A DNA stretch of 18,449 nucleotides from UMGS1484 sp045593325 (GTDB lineage Bacteria; Bacillota; Clostridia; Oscillospirales; Acutalibacteraceae), in NCBI GenBank assembly GCA_045593325.1, contig JAZNWL010000005.1:1-18449 (forward strand), in the 5' to 3' direction. The notes under the pieces were generated by a model. The model was not told where the DNA came from and searched no databases. It was given only the letters and a program-made list of their open reading frames with translations. Of this stretch, positions 1-6,828 are shown in pieces. The stretch's first letter is position 1; each line of letters starts with the position of its first letter. Position numbers and translations under genes: made by a program.

Positions 1-77
1 TGGTGGGGGCAACAGGACTCGAACCTGTGACCCCCTGCTTGTAAGGCAGGTGCTCTAACCAGCTGAGCTATGCCCCC
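1..77 (-). tRNA. tRNA-Val (anticodon TAC)
   Basis: Read on the minus strand, this folds into a full cloverleaf. The acceptor stem GGGGGCA pairs with TGCCCCC, the discriminator base is A, and the 3' CCA is encoded (positions 3-1). The anticodon stem CCTGC/GCAGG encloses the loop CTTACAA, so the anticodon is TAC and reads GUA (valine). The T-arm has the usual GGTTCGAACC. It has its own consensus promoter (113-141) downstream of recD2. Its terminator, if any, lies beyond the window edge. Confidence 0.97.
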
Positions 78-83
78 ATCCGA

Positions 84-105
84 GCCGGCCTCTTTCGTTG
101 CCGGC
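84..105 (-). other. Leader hairpin upstream of tRNA-Val
   Basis: Two copies of GCCGGC (84-89 and 100-105) form an inverted repeat with a 10-base loop. The -10 box at 113-118 puts the transcript start near position 106, so the hairpin would sit almost at the 5' end of the tRNA precursor. A protective or RNase-processing role is inference. Confidence 0.45.
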
Positions 106-112
106 GAGATGT

Positions 113-141
113 ATTATATTATAAACCAAAGCATTTGTCAA
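113..141 (-). promoter_or_regulatory. Sigma-A promoter for tRNA-Val
   Basis: On the minus strand a perfect -35 TTGACA (141-136) and a perfect -10 TATAAT (118-113) are separated by 17 bases. A second overlapping TATAAT lies at 123-118. It reads directly into tRNA-Val, so the tRNA need not depend on readthrough from recD2. Confidence 0.9.
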
Positions 142-197
142 TACCTTTTTTCAATTTTTTTAAAAAAATTTCACAACGCAAAAACAGCCCGATTTAC

Positions 198-2408
198 TTA
201 CTGAAATTCCTTTAAAAGTTTCTGCAATAACGTATACCGCAGCGCCTTCACGTGATTGGAAACCATTTGTTCAACACCCTGGTCTGTGCCCACCAAAATC
301 AACAATCGTTTGGCACGGGTAACCCCGGTATACAACAAATTCCGATAGGCCAATTTTTCGGGTATTCCCACCATGGGAATCACCACACACTCATATTCAC
401 TCCCTTGGCTTTTGTGAACAGTAATGGCGTAGGCTTGTTCCAAATCGGCGGCATCGTCGGCAGAATACACTGCCACGCGGTCATCAAACCGCACCGACAA
501 TATACCGCTGATGCGGTCTATGGATAATAATATGCCGATATCCCCATTGAATATGCCGCTTCCTTTTTTTCCTTTGCTGTCGGTCCAGACGATATCATAG
601 TTATTGCGCATTTGCATAACCTTATCCCCTACCCGAAGTAATCCTCGTTTCAGGGTAATTTCTTCTTTCCCGAACTCGGGGGGATTCAGCACGTTTGACA
701 AAAGTTGATTCATGCGAACCGACCCGGTTTCCCCCATACGGGAAGGGCAAAGAAGCTGAATATCCTCCATCACGTCTAATCCGTACGCATTTGGCAAACG
801 GGTGGAACACAGTTCCTGCAACACCTTGGCGGCACGAACAGGATTGGCTTCGTGCACCATGAAAAAGTCGCCGTCCCTACGGGACAAATCAGGCATATTG
901 CCGCCTACAATTTTATGGGCATTGGTAATAATTAAACTTTCCATAGCCTGACGGAAAATGGTATCCAAACAAACTACAGGAACCTTTCCGCTACCAATAA
1001 TATCTCCTAAAACGTTGCCGGCACCAACGGCTGGCAACTGATTCACGTCACCCACCATTATCAGTCGGCAACCCAACCGCATGGCTTTTAATAAAGCGTG
1101 GAACAAATTTACGTCCACCATAGACAATTCGTCCACAATAACCGCATCCACGTCCAAAGGATTCTTTTCATTTCGGTTGAATTGCAGGGTATCATGGTCG
1201 CCCCATTCCACCTCTAACAATCGGTGAAGGGTTTTGGCTTCATATCCTGTTAAATCGGTCATTCTCTTAGCCGCACGACCGGTTGGCGCAGCCAGGGCGA
1301 ACTCTTGTTTCTGCTGCTCTAACAGGGTGATAATGGCTTTAATAGTAGTGGTCTTCCCGGTACCAGGCCCACCGGTTAAAACCAGTACACCGTCTGCCAG
1401 GGCCCGCATAATGGCTTCCCGTTGATGTTCACCGTATTCAATAGCATTAGCACTTTCAATGGCATCAATCCGTTCAGGCAAGGCATGAATGGGTTTCGGG
1501 GGGAATTGCAACATCATAGTCAGTCGTTTGGCAATATAATCTTCCCGTTCAAACATACGGGGCAATGCGGCATACACTTTACCGTCAAATTCCACTGTGG
1601 ACAGTTGTTTATGTTCTTTTAATCGCTCCATGGCGATGAAGACATCATCGGTATTCACCGAAAGCAGATTGGCGGCAACGACCGACACTTTATCACAAGG
1701 AATGCAGGTGTGCCCATTTCCCAGATTGTGGCGCAAAACGTGGAGAACGCCTGCCTCCACACGGAACAAACTGTCTTCGGCAAGTCCTAAAGAAGATGCA
1801 ATTTGATCGGCACGGTCAAAGGACAAGCCAATGGCATCGGTACAAAGTAAAAAAGGATTTTCCTCGATTTTTTCCACACTTCGGCTTCCCAAAGCAGTAT
1901 AAATTTTCAAACACTCTACTGTGGTAATACCAAAAGAAGCAAATCGGAGCATAATTTCCCGCATTCCAAATTGAGACGCGAACAGTTCTCCCATCTCTTT
2001 GGCTTTTTTCAGGGAAATGCCTTTAATTTGTGCCAACCGTTCGGGTTCTTTTTCTAAAACTTCCAACGATTGTTCCCCAAACAGATCCACAATTTTTCCT
2101 GCCATAACGGGACCCACCCCTTTAATGGCGCCCGAAGCGAGATACGCCAGAATGGACTCTACAGCTTTGGGACGAGTAATTTCCACAGCGGTTACCTGAA
2201 ACTGAGAACCATAGGTTTTGTGGGTTGTGTAATTTCCTTGCAGAACAACGTTGTCACCTACTTCAGCAGCGGGAATAATACCCACCGCAGTGACTGTTCC
2301 CTGGGGATTGGAAACCTGCAAAACGGTGTAACCATTCTGGTCATTCCGATATGTTACCGCTTCAATCATGCCTTCCAAAAATTCAGATTCTTGATCAAAC
2401 TCCACCAC
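198..2408 (-). CDS. recD2: RecD2-type ATP-dependent DNA helicase
   Basis: A superfamily 1B 5'-3' DNA helicase of the RecD2 type, found in bacteria with or without RecBC and linked to DNA repair and replication-fork maintenance. Numbered from the GTG at 2408 (736 aa): an N-terminal OB-like region; helix-hairpin-helix segments near residues 90-135 (SGAIKGVGPVMAGK); Walker A GGPGTGKTT at 346-354; motif Ia APTGRAAKR at 374; Walker B VIVDELSMVD with the DE pair at 426-427; motif III GDVNQLPAVG; the VHKSQGSE motif at 664; and motif VI LLYTGVTRAK at 691. The length is normal for the family. The frame opens at a TTG (2432), but nothing resembling a ribosome site lies correctly upstream of it. AAGAAGGGAG ends 8 bases before the GTG at 2408, so that start is preferred; GTG 2405 is also possible. 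It follows the small membrane-protein gene closely and may also have a promoter at 2441-2469. Confidence 0.93.
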   Translation of the reverse strand: MVEFDQESEFLEGMIEAVTYRNDQNGYTVLQVSNPQGTVTAVGIIPAAEVGDNVVLQGNYTTHKTYGSQFQVTAVEITRPKAVESILAYLASGAIKGVGPVMAGKIVDLFGEQSLEVLEKEPERLAQIKGISLKKAKEMGELFASQFGMREIMLRFASFGITTVECLKIYTALGSRSVEKIEENPFLLCTDAIGLSFDRADQIASSLGLAEDSLFRVEAGVLHVLRHNLGNGHTCIPCDKVSVVAANLLSVNTDDVFIAMERLKEHKQLSTVEFDGKVYAALPRMFEREDYIAKRLTMMLQFPPKPIHALPERIDAIESANAIEYGEHQREAIMRALADGVLVLTGGPGTGKTTTIKAIITLLEQQKQEFALAAPTGRAAKRMTDLTGYEAKTLHRLLEVEWGDHDTLQFNRNEKNPLDVDAVIVDELSMVDVNLFHALLKAMRLGCRLIMVGDVNQLPAVGAGNVLGDIIGSGKVPVVCLDTIFRQAMESLIITNAHKIVGGNMPDLSRRDGDFFMVHEANPVRAAKVLQELCSTRLPNAYGLDVMEDIQLLCPSRMGETGSVRMNQLLSNVLNPPEFGKEEITLKRGLLRVGDKVMQMRNNYDIVWTDSKGKKGSGIFNGDIGILLSIDRISGILSVRFDDRVAVYSADDAADLEQAYAITVHKSQGSEYECVVIPMVGIPEKLAYRNLLYTGVTRAKRLLILVGTDQGVEQMVSNHVKALRYTLLQKLLKEFQ

Positions 2409-2440
2409 AGGTTCCACTCCCTTCTTACTCAACTTCTTAT

Positions 2441-2469
2441 ATTATACTGTATTTTCCGTCTTTTGAAAA
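2441..2469 (-). promoter_or_regulatory. Possible promoter for recD2
   Basis: On the minus strand, TTTTCA (2469-2464) and a perfect TATAAT (2446-2441) are 17 bases apart. The -10 overlaps the stop codon of the upstream gene, and the start would lie about 25 bases before the preferred GTG of recD2. The -35 matches only four of six consensus bases, so this is tentative. Confidence 0.4.
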
Positions 2470-2801
2470 GAGGATTTTGCTAAATATTCAGCCAGTTCTT
2501 CTTTTTTGCAAAAACCAATTCCCCTTTTGCAACAATATTCGTTAACCGACCTATGTTTTTCGGGAGTTAAATCACAATCCAACACAACCACCGACACATA
2601 CGAAACGCCGCCGTTTTTTAACCTTTCGGTAAGTGCCCCGATTTTTGCTTTGGCAAACTCCTGTTGGTGCACAGGGATAACCAGAGTAGTTGACCCATCT
2701 TCTTTATTGGAAGCAAACCAAAGCACCAAAGAGGAAATGGCGCAGGATAGCCCATATAGTGAAAACAGCAGTCCAATCAACAGCATAAATTCTTCAAACA
2801 A
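2442..2801 (-). CDS. Small membrane-anchored protein of unknown function
   Basis: I do not recognise this 119-aa protein. It begins with one clear hydrophobic segment (about residues 5-29, including LLIGLLFSLYGLSCAISSLV), followed by a soluble domain of about 85 residues containing a Cys-Cys pair (EYCCKRG), a third cysteine (GFCKK) and alternating hydrophobic stretches (VSYVSVVVLDCDL), as in an alpha/beta fold. The layout suggests a single-pass membrane protein with a cytoplasmic domain. The start is TTG (2801-2799), chosen because AGGAGG (2815-2810) lies 8 bases upstream; the in-frame ATG five codons later is too far from it. It sits between the sugar operon and recD2, ending just before recD2. 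Its ribosome site is buried in a strong hairpin (2800-2854), so either translation is controlled or the hairpin is also the terminator of the sugar operon. Confidence 0.75.
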   Translation of the reverse strand: MFEEFMLLIGLLFSLYGLSCAISSLVLWFASNKEDGSTTLVIPVHQQEFAKAKIGALTERLKNGGVSYVSVVVLDCDLTPEKHRSVNEYCCKRGIGFCKKEELAEYLAKSSFQKTENTV

Positions 2802-2854
2802 AATCCCTACCTCCTAAACAATGATACTACCATTGTATGGGAAATAGGGATTTT
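2800..2854 (-). promoter_or_regulatory. Hairpin covering ribosome site and start codon; possible terminator
   Basis: In the minus-strand transcript, AAAATCCCTA (2854-2845) pairs perfectly with TAGGGATTTT (2809-2800). The stem continues inward through two G-U pairs and three further pairs that take in the AGGAGG ribosome site (2815-2810). An inner stem ACAATG/CATTGT (2836-2831 with 2823-2818) closes a 7-base loop. The 3' arm runs into TTTTGTTT, which resembles an intrinsic terminator tail and includes the TTG start codon. It could be the terminator of the mannosidase operon, a structure blocking translation of the next gene, or both. Confidence 0.7.
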
Positions 2855-2868
2855 TGTTAAAATACCGA

Positions 2869-3855
2869 TTAATCTATAATTTTCAAGATGTCATCAAAGG
2901 TCTCGCAATAATAATCGCAAAGGGGTTTGGTGCCGCTTTGTTCAATATTACCGCCTGAAATACCAATAGTGGGGAATCCTGCTAATTTAATGGAAACAAC
3001 CCCTGCACCGCTGTCTTCAATACCAATAACGTGATTACGGTCTTCAAAGGGAATTCCCAGGCCAACACGGGCAACTTCAGCATACAACCAGGGATGCGGT
3101 TTGGGAGAAAGTTCCCCTAAAGTACCAACCGAACCTTTCCGCAAGGGATAACCCGCGGTGATGGAAGCATCGTAAAAATCTTCGGCTTTCATGCCCATAT
3201 CCAAAGTTTTGAAGGCAGACATGATTTCCGGCCAGGCTTTTTCGTATAAACCGGAAGTTACCAAACCGATTTTTACTCCCTTGGCTTTCAATGCCAACAA
3301 AAACTCTTTGATACCGGGCGAAGGAACGAAAGCCCCTTCTTTTCCCCGACCTTCTAAAATTTCGTTCATTTCCCGATGGGTATGTTCAAAATAGAATTCA
3401 CGGGCTTTTTCAATGGATTGCTCAGGACAATATTTATTGATGCAATATTGCAAATGTTCTGAAACGCTGTGCCCCGAAACGAAGGGCATATCGGCTTCTT
3501 CCAGTTTGAAATCGGGATTATTCAGCAAACTGGCAGTGGTCATTTCAATAATCCAGATCCAGAACTCTTCAGAACGAACACTGGTGCCGTCCAAATCCAT
3601 CAAAACGGCTTTTAAGGGTCTTTCGAATTTTACTTCATGAACGGGATAATATGCGGGATAGCCCATGGAAGATTTGATATAGGCGATGGTTTTATCCTCA
3701 TAAGCAATGAATTCTGCTTTACGGTCACCCGTTGCTGTGATGGAAACAACCCCATTCTTTCCTACTTCATGAAATCCGTCACTGCATTTTTCCAGTTTGA
3801 CAAAACCGCAATTTTCATCAAAACATCCAATGGAGGGAATAACAAAATAACTCAT
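2869..3855 (-). CDS. HAD-superfamily hydrolase with N-terminal extension
   Basis: A haloacid dehalogenase-type phosphohydrolase or phosphomutase of the beta-phosphoglucomutase-like group (328 aa, cytoplasmic). The catalytic motifs are complete: motif I DLDGT with Asp87 and Asp89; motif II VTSG at 199-202; motif III Lys252 in SPKPHP; motif IV GIEDSGAG with Glu280-Asp281. An alpha-helical cap is expected between motifs I and II. Unusually, the HAD domain starts only near residue 80; the first 80 residues, rich in beta-type sequence with Cys11 and Cys16, are not part of the standard fold and I do not recognise them. The ATG has AGGAG 8 bases upstream. It is the last gene of the kinase-GH92-GH38 operon, 61 bases after the GH38 gene with a strong hairpin between. 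Removing phosphate from a sugar phosphate is the likely role; the substrate is unknown, and a phosphomutase is the alternative. Confidence 0.88.
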   Translation of the reverse strand: MSYFVIPSIGCFDENCGFVKLEKCSDGFHEVGKNGVVSITATGDRKAEFIAYEDKTIAYIKSSMGYPAYYPVHEVKFERPLKAVLMDLDGTSVRSEEFWIWIIEMTTASLLNNPDFKLEEADMPFVSGHSVSEHLQYCINKYCPEQSIEKAREFYFEHTHREMNEILEGRGKEGAFVPSPGIKEFLLALKAKGVKIGLVTSGLYEKAWPEIMSAFKTLDMGMKAEDFYDASITAGYPLRKGSVGTLGELSPKPHPWLYAEVARVGLGIPFEDRNHVIGIEDSGAGVVSIKLAGFPTIGISGGNIEQSGTKPLCDYYCETFDDILKIID

Positions 3856-3874
3856 AGTATTTTCTCCTGTGTAG

Positions 3875-3904
3875 GATATGCCCCCCGAAATCGGGAGGCA
3901 TATC
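3875..3904 (-). other. Strong intergenic hairpin in the sugar operon
   Basis: A 30-base inverted repeat forms 13 consecutive pairs (outer arm GATATGCC, inner CCCG; one G-U pair) around a 4-base loop. It lies between the stop of the divergent GH38 gene (3917) and the ribosome site of the HAD gene. No T-run follows in the direction of transcription, so it is not a classic terminator. A role in mRNA 3'-end protection or processing, setting the relative level of the two products, is inference. Confidence 0.75.
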
Positions 3905-3916
3905 GAAATGAGATTG

Positions 3917-6760
3917 TTATGCTTTCAACAAGAAGGTAATAATCTTGTGGGCGCCAAGTTCTGCAGAGAATTTGCCGTCTTTCACGTCGATATCCTTCAC
4001 GAATTTTTCGTTGAGTTTTACTTCGCTGACAGAAGAAACAGGCAGCATCAAGGAAACGTCGAATTTAACGGTATCACCGGTGGTATTGAACAAACGAACA
4101 ATGGTACCGGATTTATCTTCTGCTTGCTTAATGGCAGAAACCATGATGCGTTGATCGTCGGAAACTTTCAGGAAGCTACCAGCTGCAGGCAATACGCCTT
4201 CTTTTACAACACCCTTGATGGCGTTCATGGTAGTCTTGAAGCCGTAAGCCTTTTGATATACGTCTGCCTCTTGCCAATCGCCGGTATGGGGATACAAGGC
4301 ATATTCGAATTCCATTTTGCCGATGGAGTGTTGGCCGGTATATTGAGCCAATTCATCAGGAGTCATATCGGAAGTAGCAGTCATATATGCACGTTGGGTA
4401 CGGAGCAAAGTGAGTTTCAAGGTACGATCATCGTCGTCCTGAACTTCATATTCACGCAAACCGCGGTTAAGAAGGGCAAGACCTTCTTTCCCGTCGGAAA
4501 GGTCAACAAAGTTTTGCATGGGTTGGAAGGGTTGGAATTTTTCTTGGTTGTCACCGTCCACAGTCCATTTAATGGTACGTTTGATAACATCCCAGGCACT
4601 TTCAGCGTATGCCCAATCGGTATCAACTTTGGAGGGGAAGTTTACGCACAGTTTGTGGTCGCGGCAATCGTTGGTGAGAACAGTTTTGATTTTCAGCACA
4701 TCGCTGTCTTTTTCCAAAGTCAGGTAAGTGGTGATGGGCAATTCTTTCTTTTCAGCCAAACGATCTTTTCCGTCATCGGTGGCAGCAGCGGGGATTTGCA
4801 TGGTAAGGTCAATGCGGAATACACCACGTTGCAGGTTGGATTCCATCATGGTGATGGTGGCGGGAGAACCAAGGCTGGTTACGAAATAGTTGCGGGTGGG
4901 TTGGCAACTAACGTGAGCACTACCGTGTTCACCGCTATCGGTGAAGTAATGCATGTTGTCCATGGTTTTGCCGGTTTTCTTATTGGTGAGGCTGAAGGTA
5001 CCGTTGGAATGGATCACAACTTTCAAGTTGTCATTTTCCAAGAGACCACCGTCACGGGCAATAAGTTTTCTGTTTTCACCAATGGGAGGTTCGTATACGT
5101 ATTTGGGTTCACGGAACCGCATGGCATAAGTAGCATAACCGAAGGCAGGAACGTCAACAGCAATCAACATACGACGACGATTTACCTTCATACGGGCTGC
5201 TTTGGTATCCAATTCCCGTTCTACACCGATGGTAATGGTGTCACGAGTAAGTTCGGTGTGTTGAACAATGTTGCCTTCTGCATCAATGATATCATAAAAT
5301 TCGTCTTCCATGGATTGACCGCCAATGCCGGCAAAACCGCTTCTGCCGGGGCCTGCAGGGGTATCGATTACCACAGGAATTACTTCCTTACGGGCAAAGG
5401 GCAAGGTGTTGAACACGGTGATGATATGATCATCTTTCTGGAATTTGGAAGCAGAGTTGATTTGGTTATACAATGCTGCCATACTACGGTTGGTTACTTC
5501 TTCAGCAACAGTTTGAGCAACCGAGAAGTTGTAGAGCATGTCTTCATGAGCCCGATCCACAGCAGCACCGCAGATAGAGTCATGAGCGTGACATTTCAAC
5601 AGGAAATCCCAAGCACGGTCAACAATGGTGCGGGGGTATTCTTTGCCATAGAAAGAAGCGAAAGAAGCCAAAGGTTCGGCGTGATTCAACAAATAGTTCT
5701 CGCAATTATCGTTGAGCAATTTCAGTTTAATACGGGAAGAATGGGTTGCACCGTACAGGGAGTTAAAGTTACCGTATTCCATGGTGGTGTAACGCATTTC
5801 ACCGTAGTGTTTGTACATATCTTCGGGTTTCATAACCGAACGGATGGTGTCCATGTATTCGTCCATGGATTCTTGAACAAATTCGATATCATCGGAAATT
5901 TTGTTCATTTCTTCTACCATTTCAGGGAGATAGCGATAAGGTTCGTCATTATCTTCCATGTTCAAAGCCAGCAGGTGGTTGCCAATGGCATAAGGCATAA
6001 CCTGATTACGAATGTTTTCAATGGCTTGTTTAAAGATTTCACCATCATGATGATAGTCAAAGTTTTCGTTGAGCAAGGTAAATGCCTTTTGATACAAGTC
6101 CATATCAGCGGGATGTACAGGCACTTCGTCAACGTTGTAGTAGTAGTTCAGGTCTTTGGTAGCGGTTTTGCCCAATACAACAGCACTGTGAACAAAGAAG
6201 AACCAGTTAGTACGGGTTACGTCGTCAAAAGTACGAAGAGCGTCCAAAGAAGAACCGTCAGCACCGATCCATTTATACAAGGGAGTTTTAATAACGTGAC
6301 GGTTGGTACCACGATAGAAAATACAGGTATCAATGTCAAATCCTTGATACAACTGAGGCATCTGAGAGTTTTGACCGTAAGAGGTTGCGGTGTAACCGGA
6401 TTTCATACCGCCACCGAATTCTTCTGCCATAGCATGACCTTTGATCAAGTTACGAATCAAAGATTCAGGGGCAACGGTGTTGGTTTCAGGCAAGGTGTAC
6501 CAGTTAACCATCAACATTTTCTTTTGTTGCACCAATTTTTTGATGCGATCCCGATTTTCGGGACGAACAGCCAGATAGTCTTCAATAACGATGGTACCAC
6601 CGTCTACACAGAAGCACTTATAATCAGGCTTGTTTTCCAGCACATCGATAATGTTGTCCACCAAGTCAACCAAACGAAGTTTGGATTGCTCTGCGGTATG
6701 ACGCCATTCACGGTCCCAGTGAGTACCGCTGATAATGTGCATCTTGTACTTTTTGCTCAT
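3917..6760 (-). CDS. Divergent GH38 alpha-mannosidase-like protein lacking the nucleophile Asp
   Basis: A 947-aa glycoside hydrolase family 38 protein without a signal peptide. The frame opens at a TTG (6775), but that codon overlaps the ribosome site; GGAGG lies 7 bases before the ATG at 6760, so this start is used. Retained family features: GTHWDREW near residues 12-19, giving zinc ligands His14 and Asp16, and HAHDSICG with the other zinc His at 393. The segment that in canonical members reads GYAPDQFG reads GYTATSYG here, placing Thr126 where the nucleophile and zinc-ligand Asp is expected; the codon is ACC at 6385-6383. The first His of the usual HTHWD motif is Gly, and the following WYLQND-type region is also changed (WYTLPE). 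The downstream GH38 beta domains appear full length. It is third in the kinase-GH92-GH38-HAD operon. It may have altered chemistry or specificity, or be a non-catalytic partner. The gene avoids TTA, CTA and TCA codons throughout, as does much of alaS, suggesting high expression. Confidence 0.87.
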   Translation of the reverse strand: MSKKYKMHIISGTHWDREWRHTAEQSKLRLVDLVDNIIDVLENKPDYKCFCVDGGTIVIEDYLAVRPENRDRIKKLVQQKKMLMVNWYTLPETNTVAPESLIRNLIKGHAMAEEFGGGMKSGYTATSYGQNSQMPQLYQGFDIDTCIFYRGTNRHVIKTPLYKWIGADGSSLDALRTFDDVTRTNWFFFVHSAVVLGKTATKDLNYYYNVDEVPVHPADMDLYQKAFTLLNENFDYHHDGEIFKQAIENIRNQVMPYAIGNHLLALNMEDNDEPYRYLPEMVEEMNKISDDIEFVQESMDEYMDTIRSVMKPEDMYKHYGEMRYTTMEYGNFNSLYGATHSSRIKLKLLNDNCENYLLNHAEPLASFASFYGKEYPRTIVDRAWDFLLKCHAHDSICGAAVDRAHEDMLYNFSVAQTVAEEVTNRSMAALYNQINSASKFQKDDHIITVFNTLPFARKEVIPVVIDTPAGPGRSGFAGIGGQSMEDEFYDIIDAEGNIVQHTELTRDTITIGVERELDTKAARMKVNRRRMLIAVDVPAFGYATYAMRFREPKYVYEPPIGENRKLIARDGGLLENDNLKVVIHSNGTFSLTNKKTGKTMDNMHYFTDSGEHGSAHVSCQPTRNYFVTSLGSPATITMMESNLQRGVFRIDLTMQIPAAATDDGKDRLAEKKELPITTYLTLEKDSDVLKIKTVLTNDCRDHKLCVNFPSKVDTDWAYAESAWDVIKRTIKWTVDGDNQEKFQPFQPMQNFVDLSDGKEGLALLNRGLREYEVQDDDDRTLKLTLLRTQRAYMTATSDMTPDELAQYTGQHSIGKMEFEYALYPHTGDWQEADVYQKAYGFKTTMNAIKGVVKEGVLPAAGSFLKVSDDQRIMVSAIKQAEDKSGTIVRLFNTTGDTVKFDVSLMLPVSSVSEVKLNEKFVKDIDVKDGKFSAELGAHKIITFLLKA

Positions 6761-6789
6761 AATATTTCCTCCCAATTAACATTCAATAC

Positions 6790-6826
6790 TATAATAATCG
6801 GAGCGCAATCACGCGCCTGTATTATA
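6790..6826 (-). other. Intergenic hairpin between GH92 and GH38 genes
   Basis: Outer arms TATAATA/TATTATA (6826-6820 with 6796-6790) enclose an inner GCGC/GCGC stem (6816-6813 with 6806-6803) around a 6-base loop. The stem is interrupted by unpaired bases. It lies in the 68-base gap before the GH38 ribosome site and has no T-run. A processing or stability role is inference. Confidence 0.5.
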
Positions 6827-6828
6827 AC

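Noticed and set aside
1..77. tRNA-associated integration site
   Set aside because: No integrase, no repeated tRNA fragment and no mobile-element gene in the window.
142..197. Terminator of recD2
   Set aside because: The ATTTTTTTAAAAAAAT palindrome has no GC stem; it may be chance AT richness.
6761..6775. TTG start for the divergent GH38 protein
   Set aside because: The TTG codon overlaps the ribosome-binding region; the ATG at 6760 has GGAGG 7 bases upstream.
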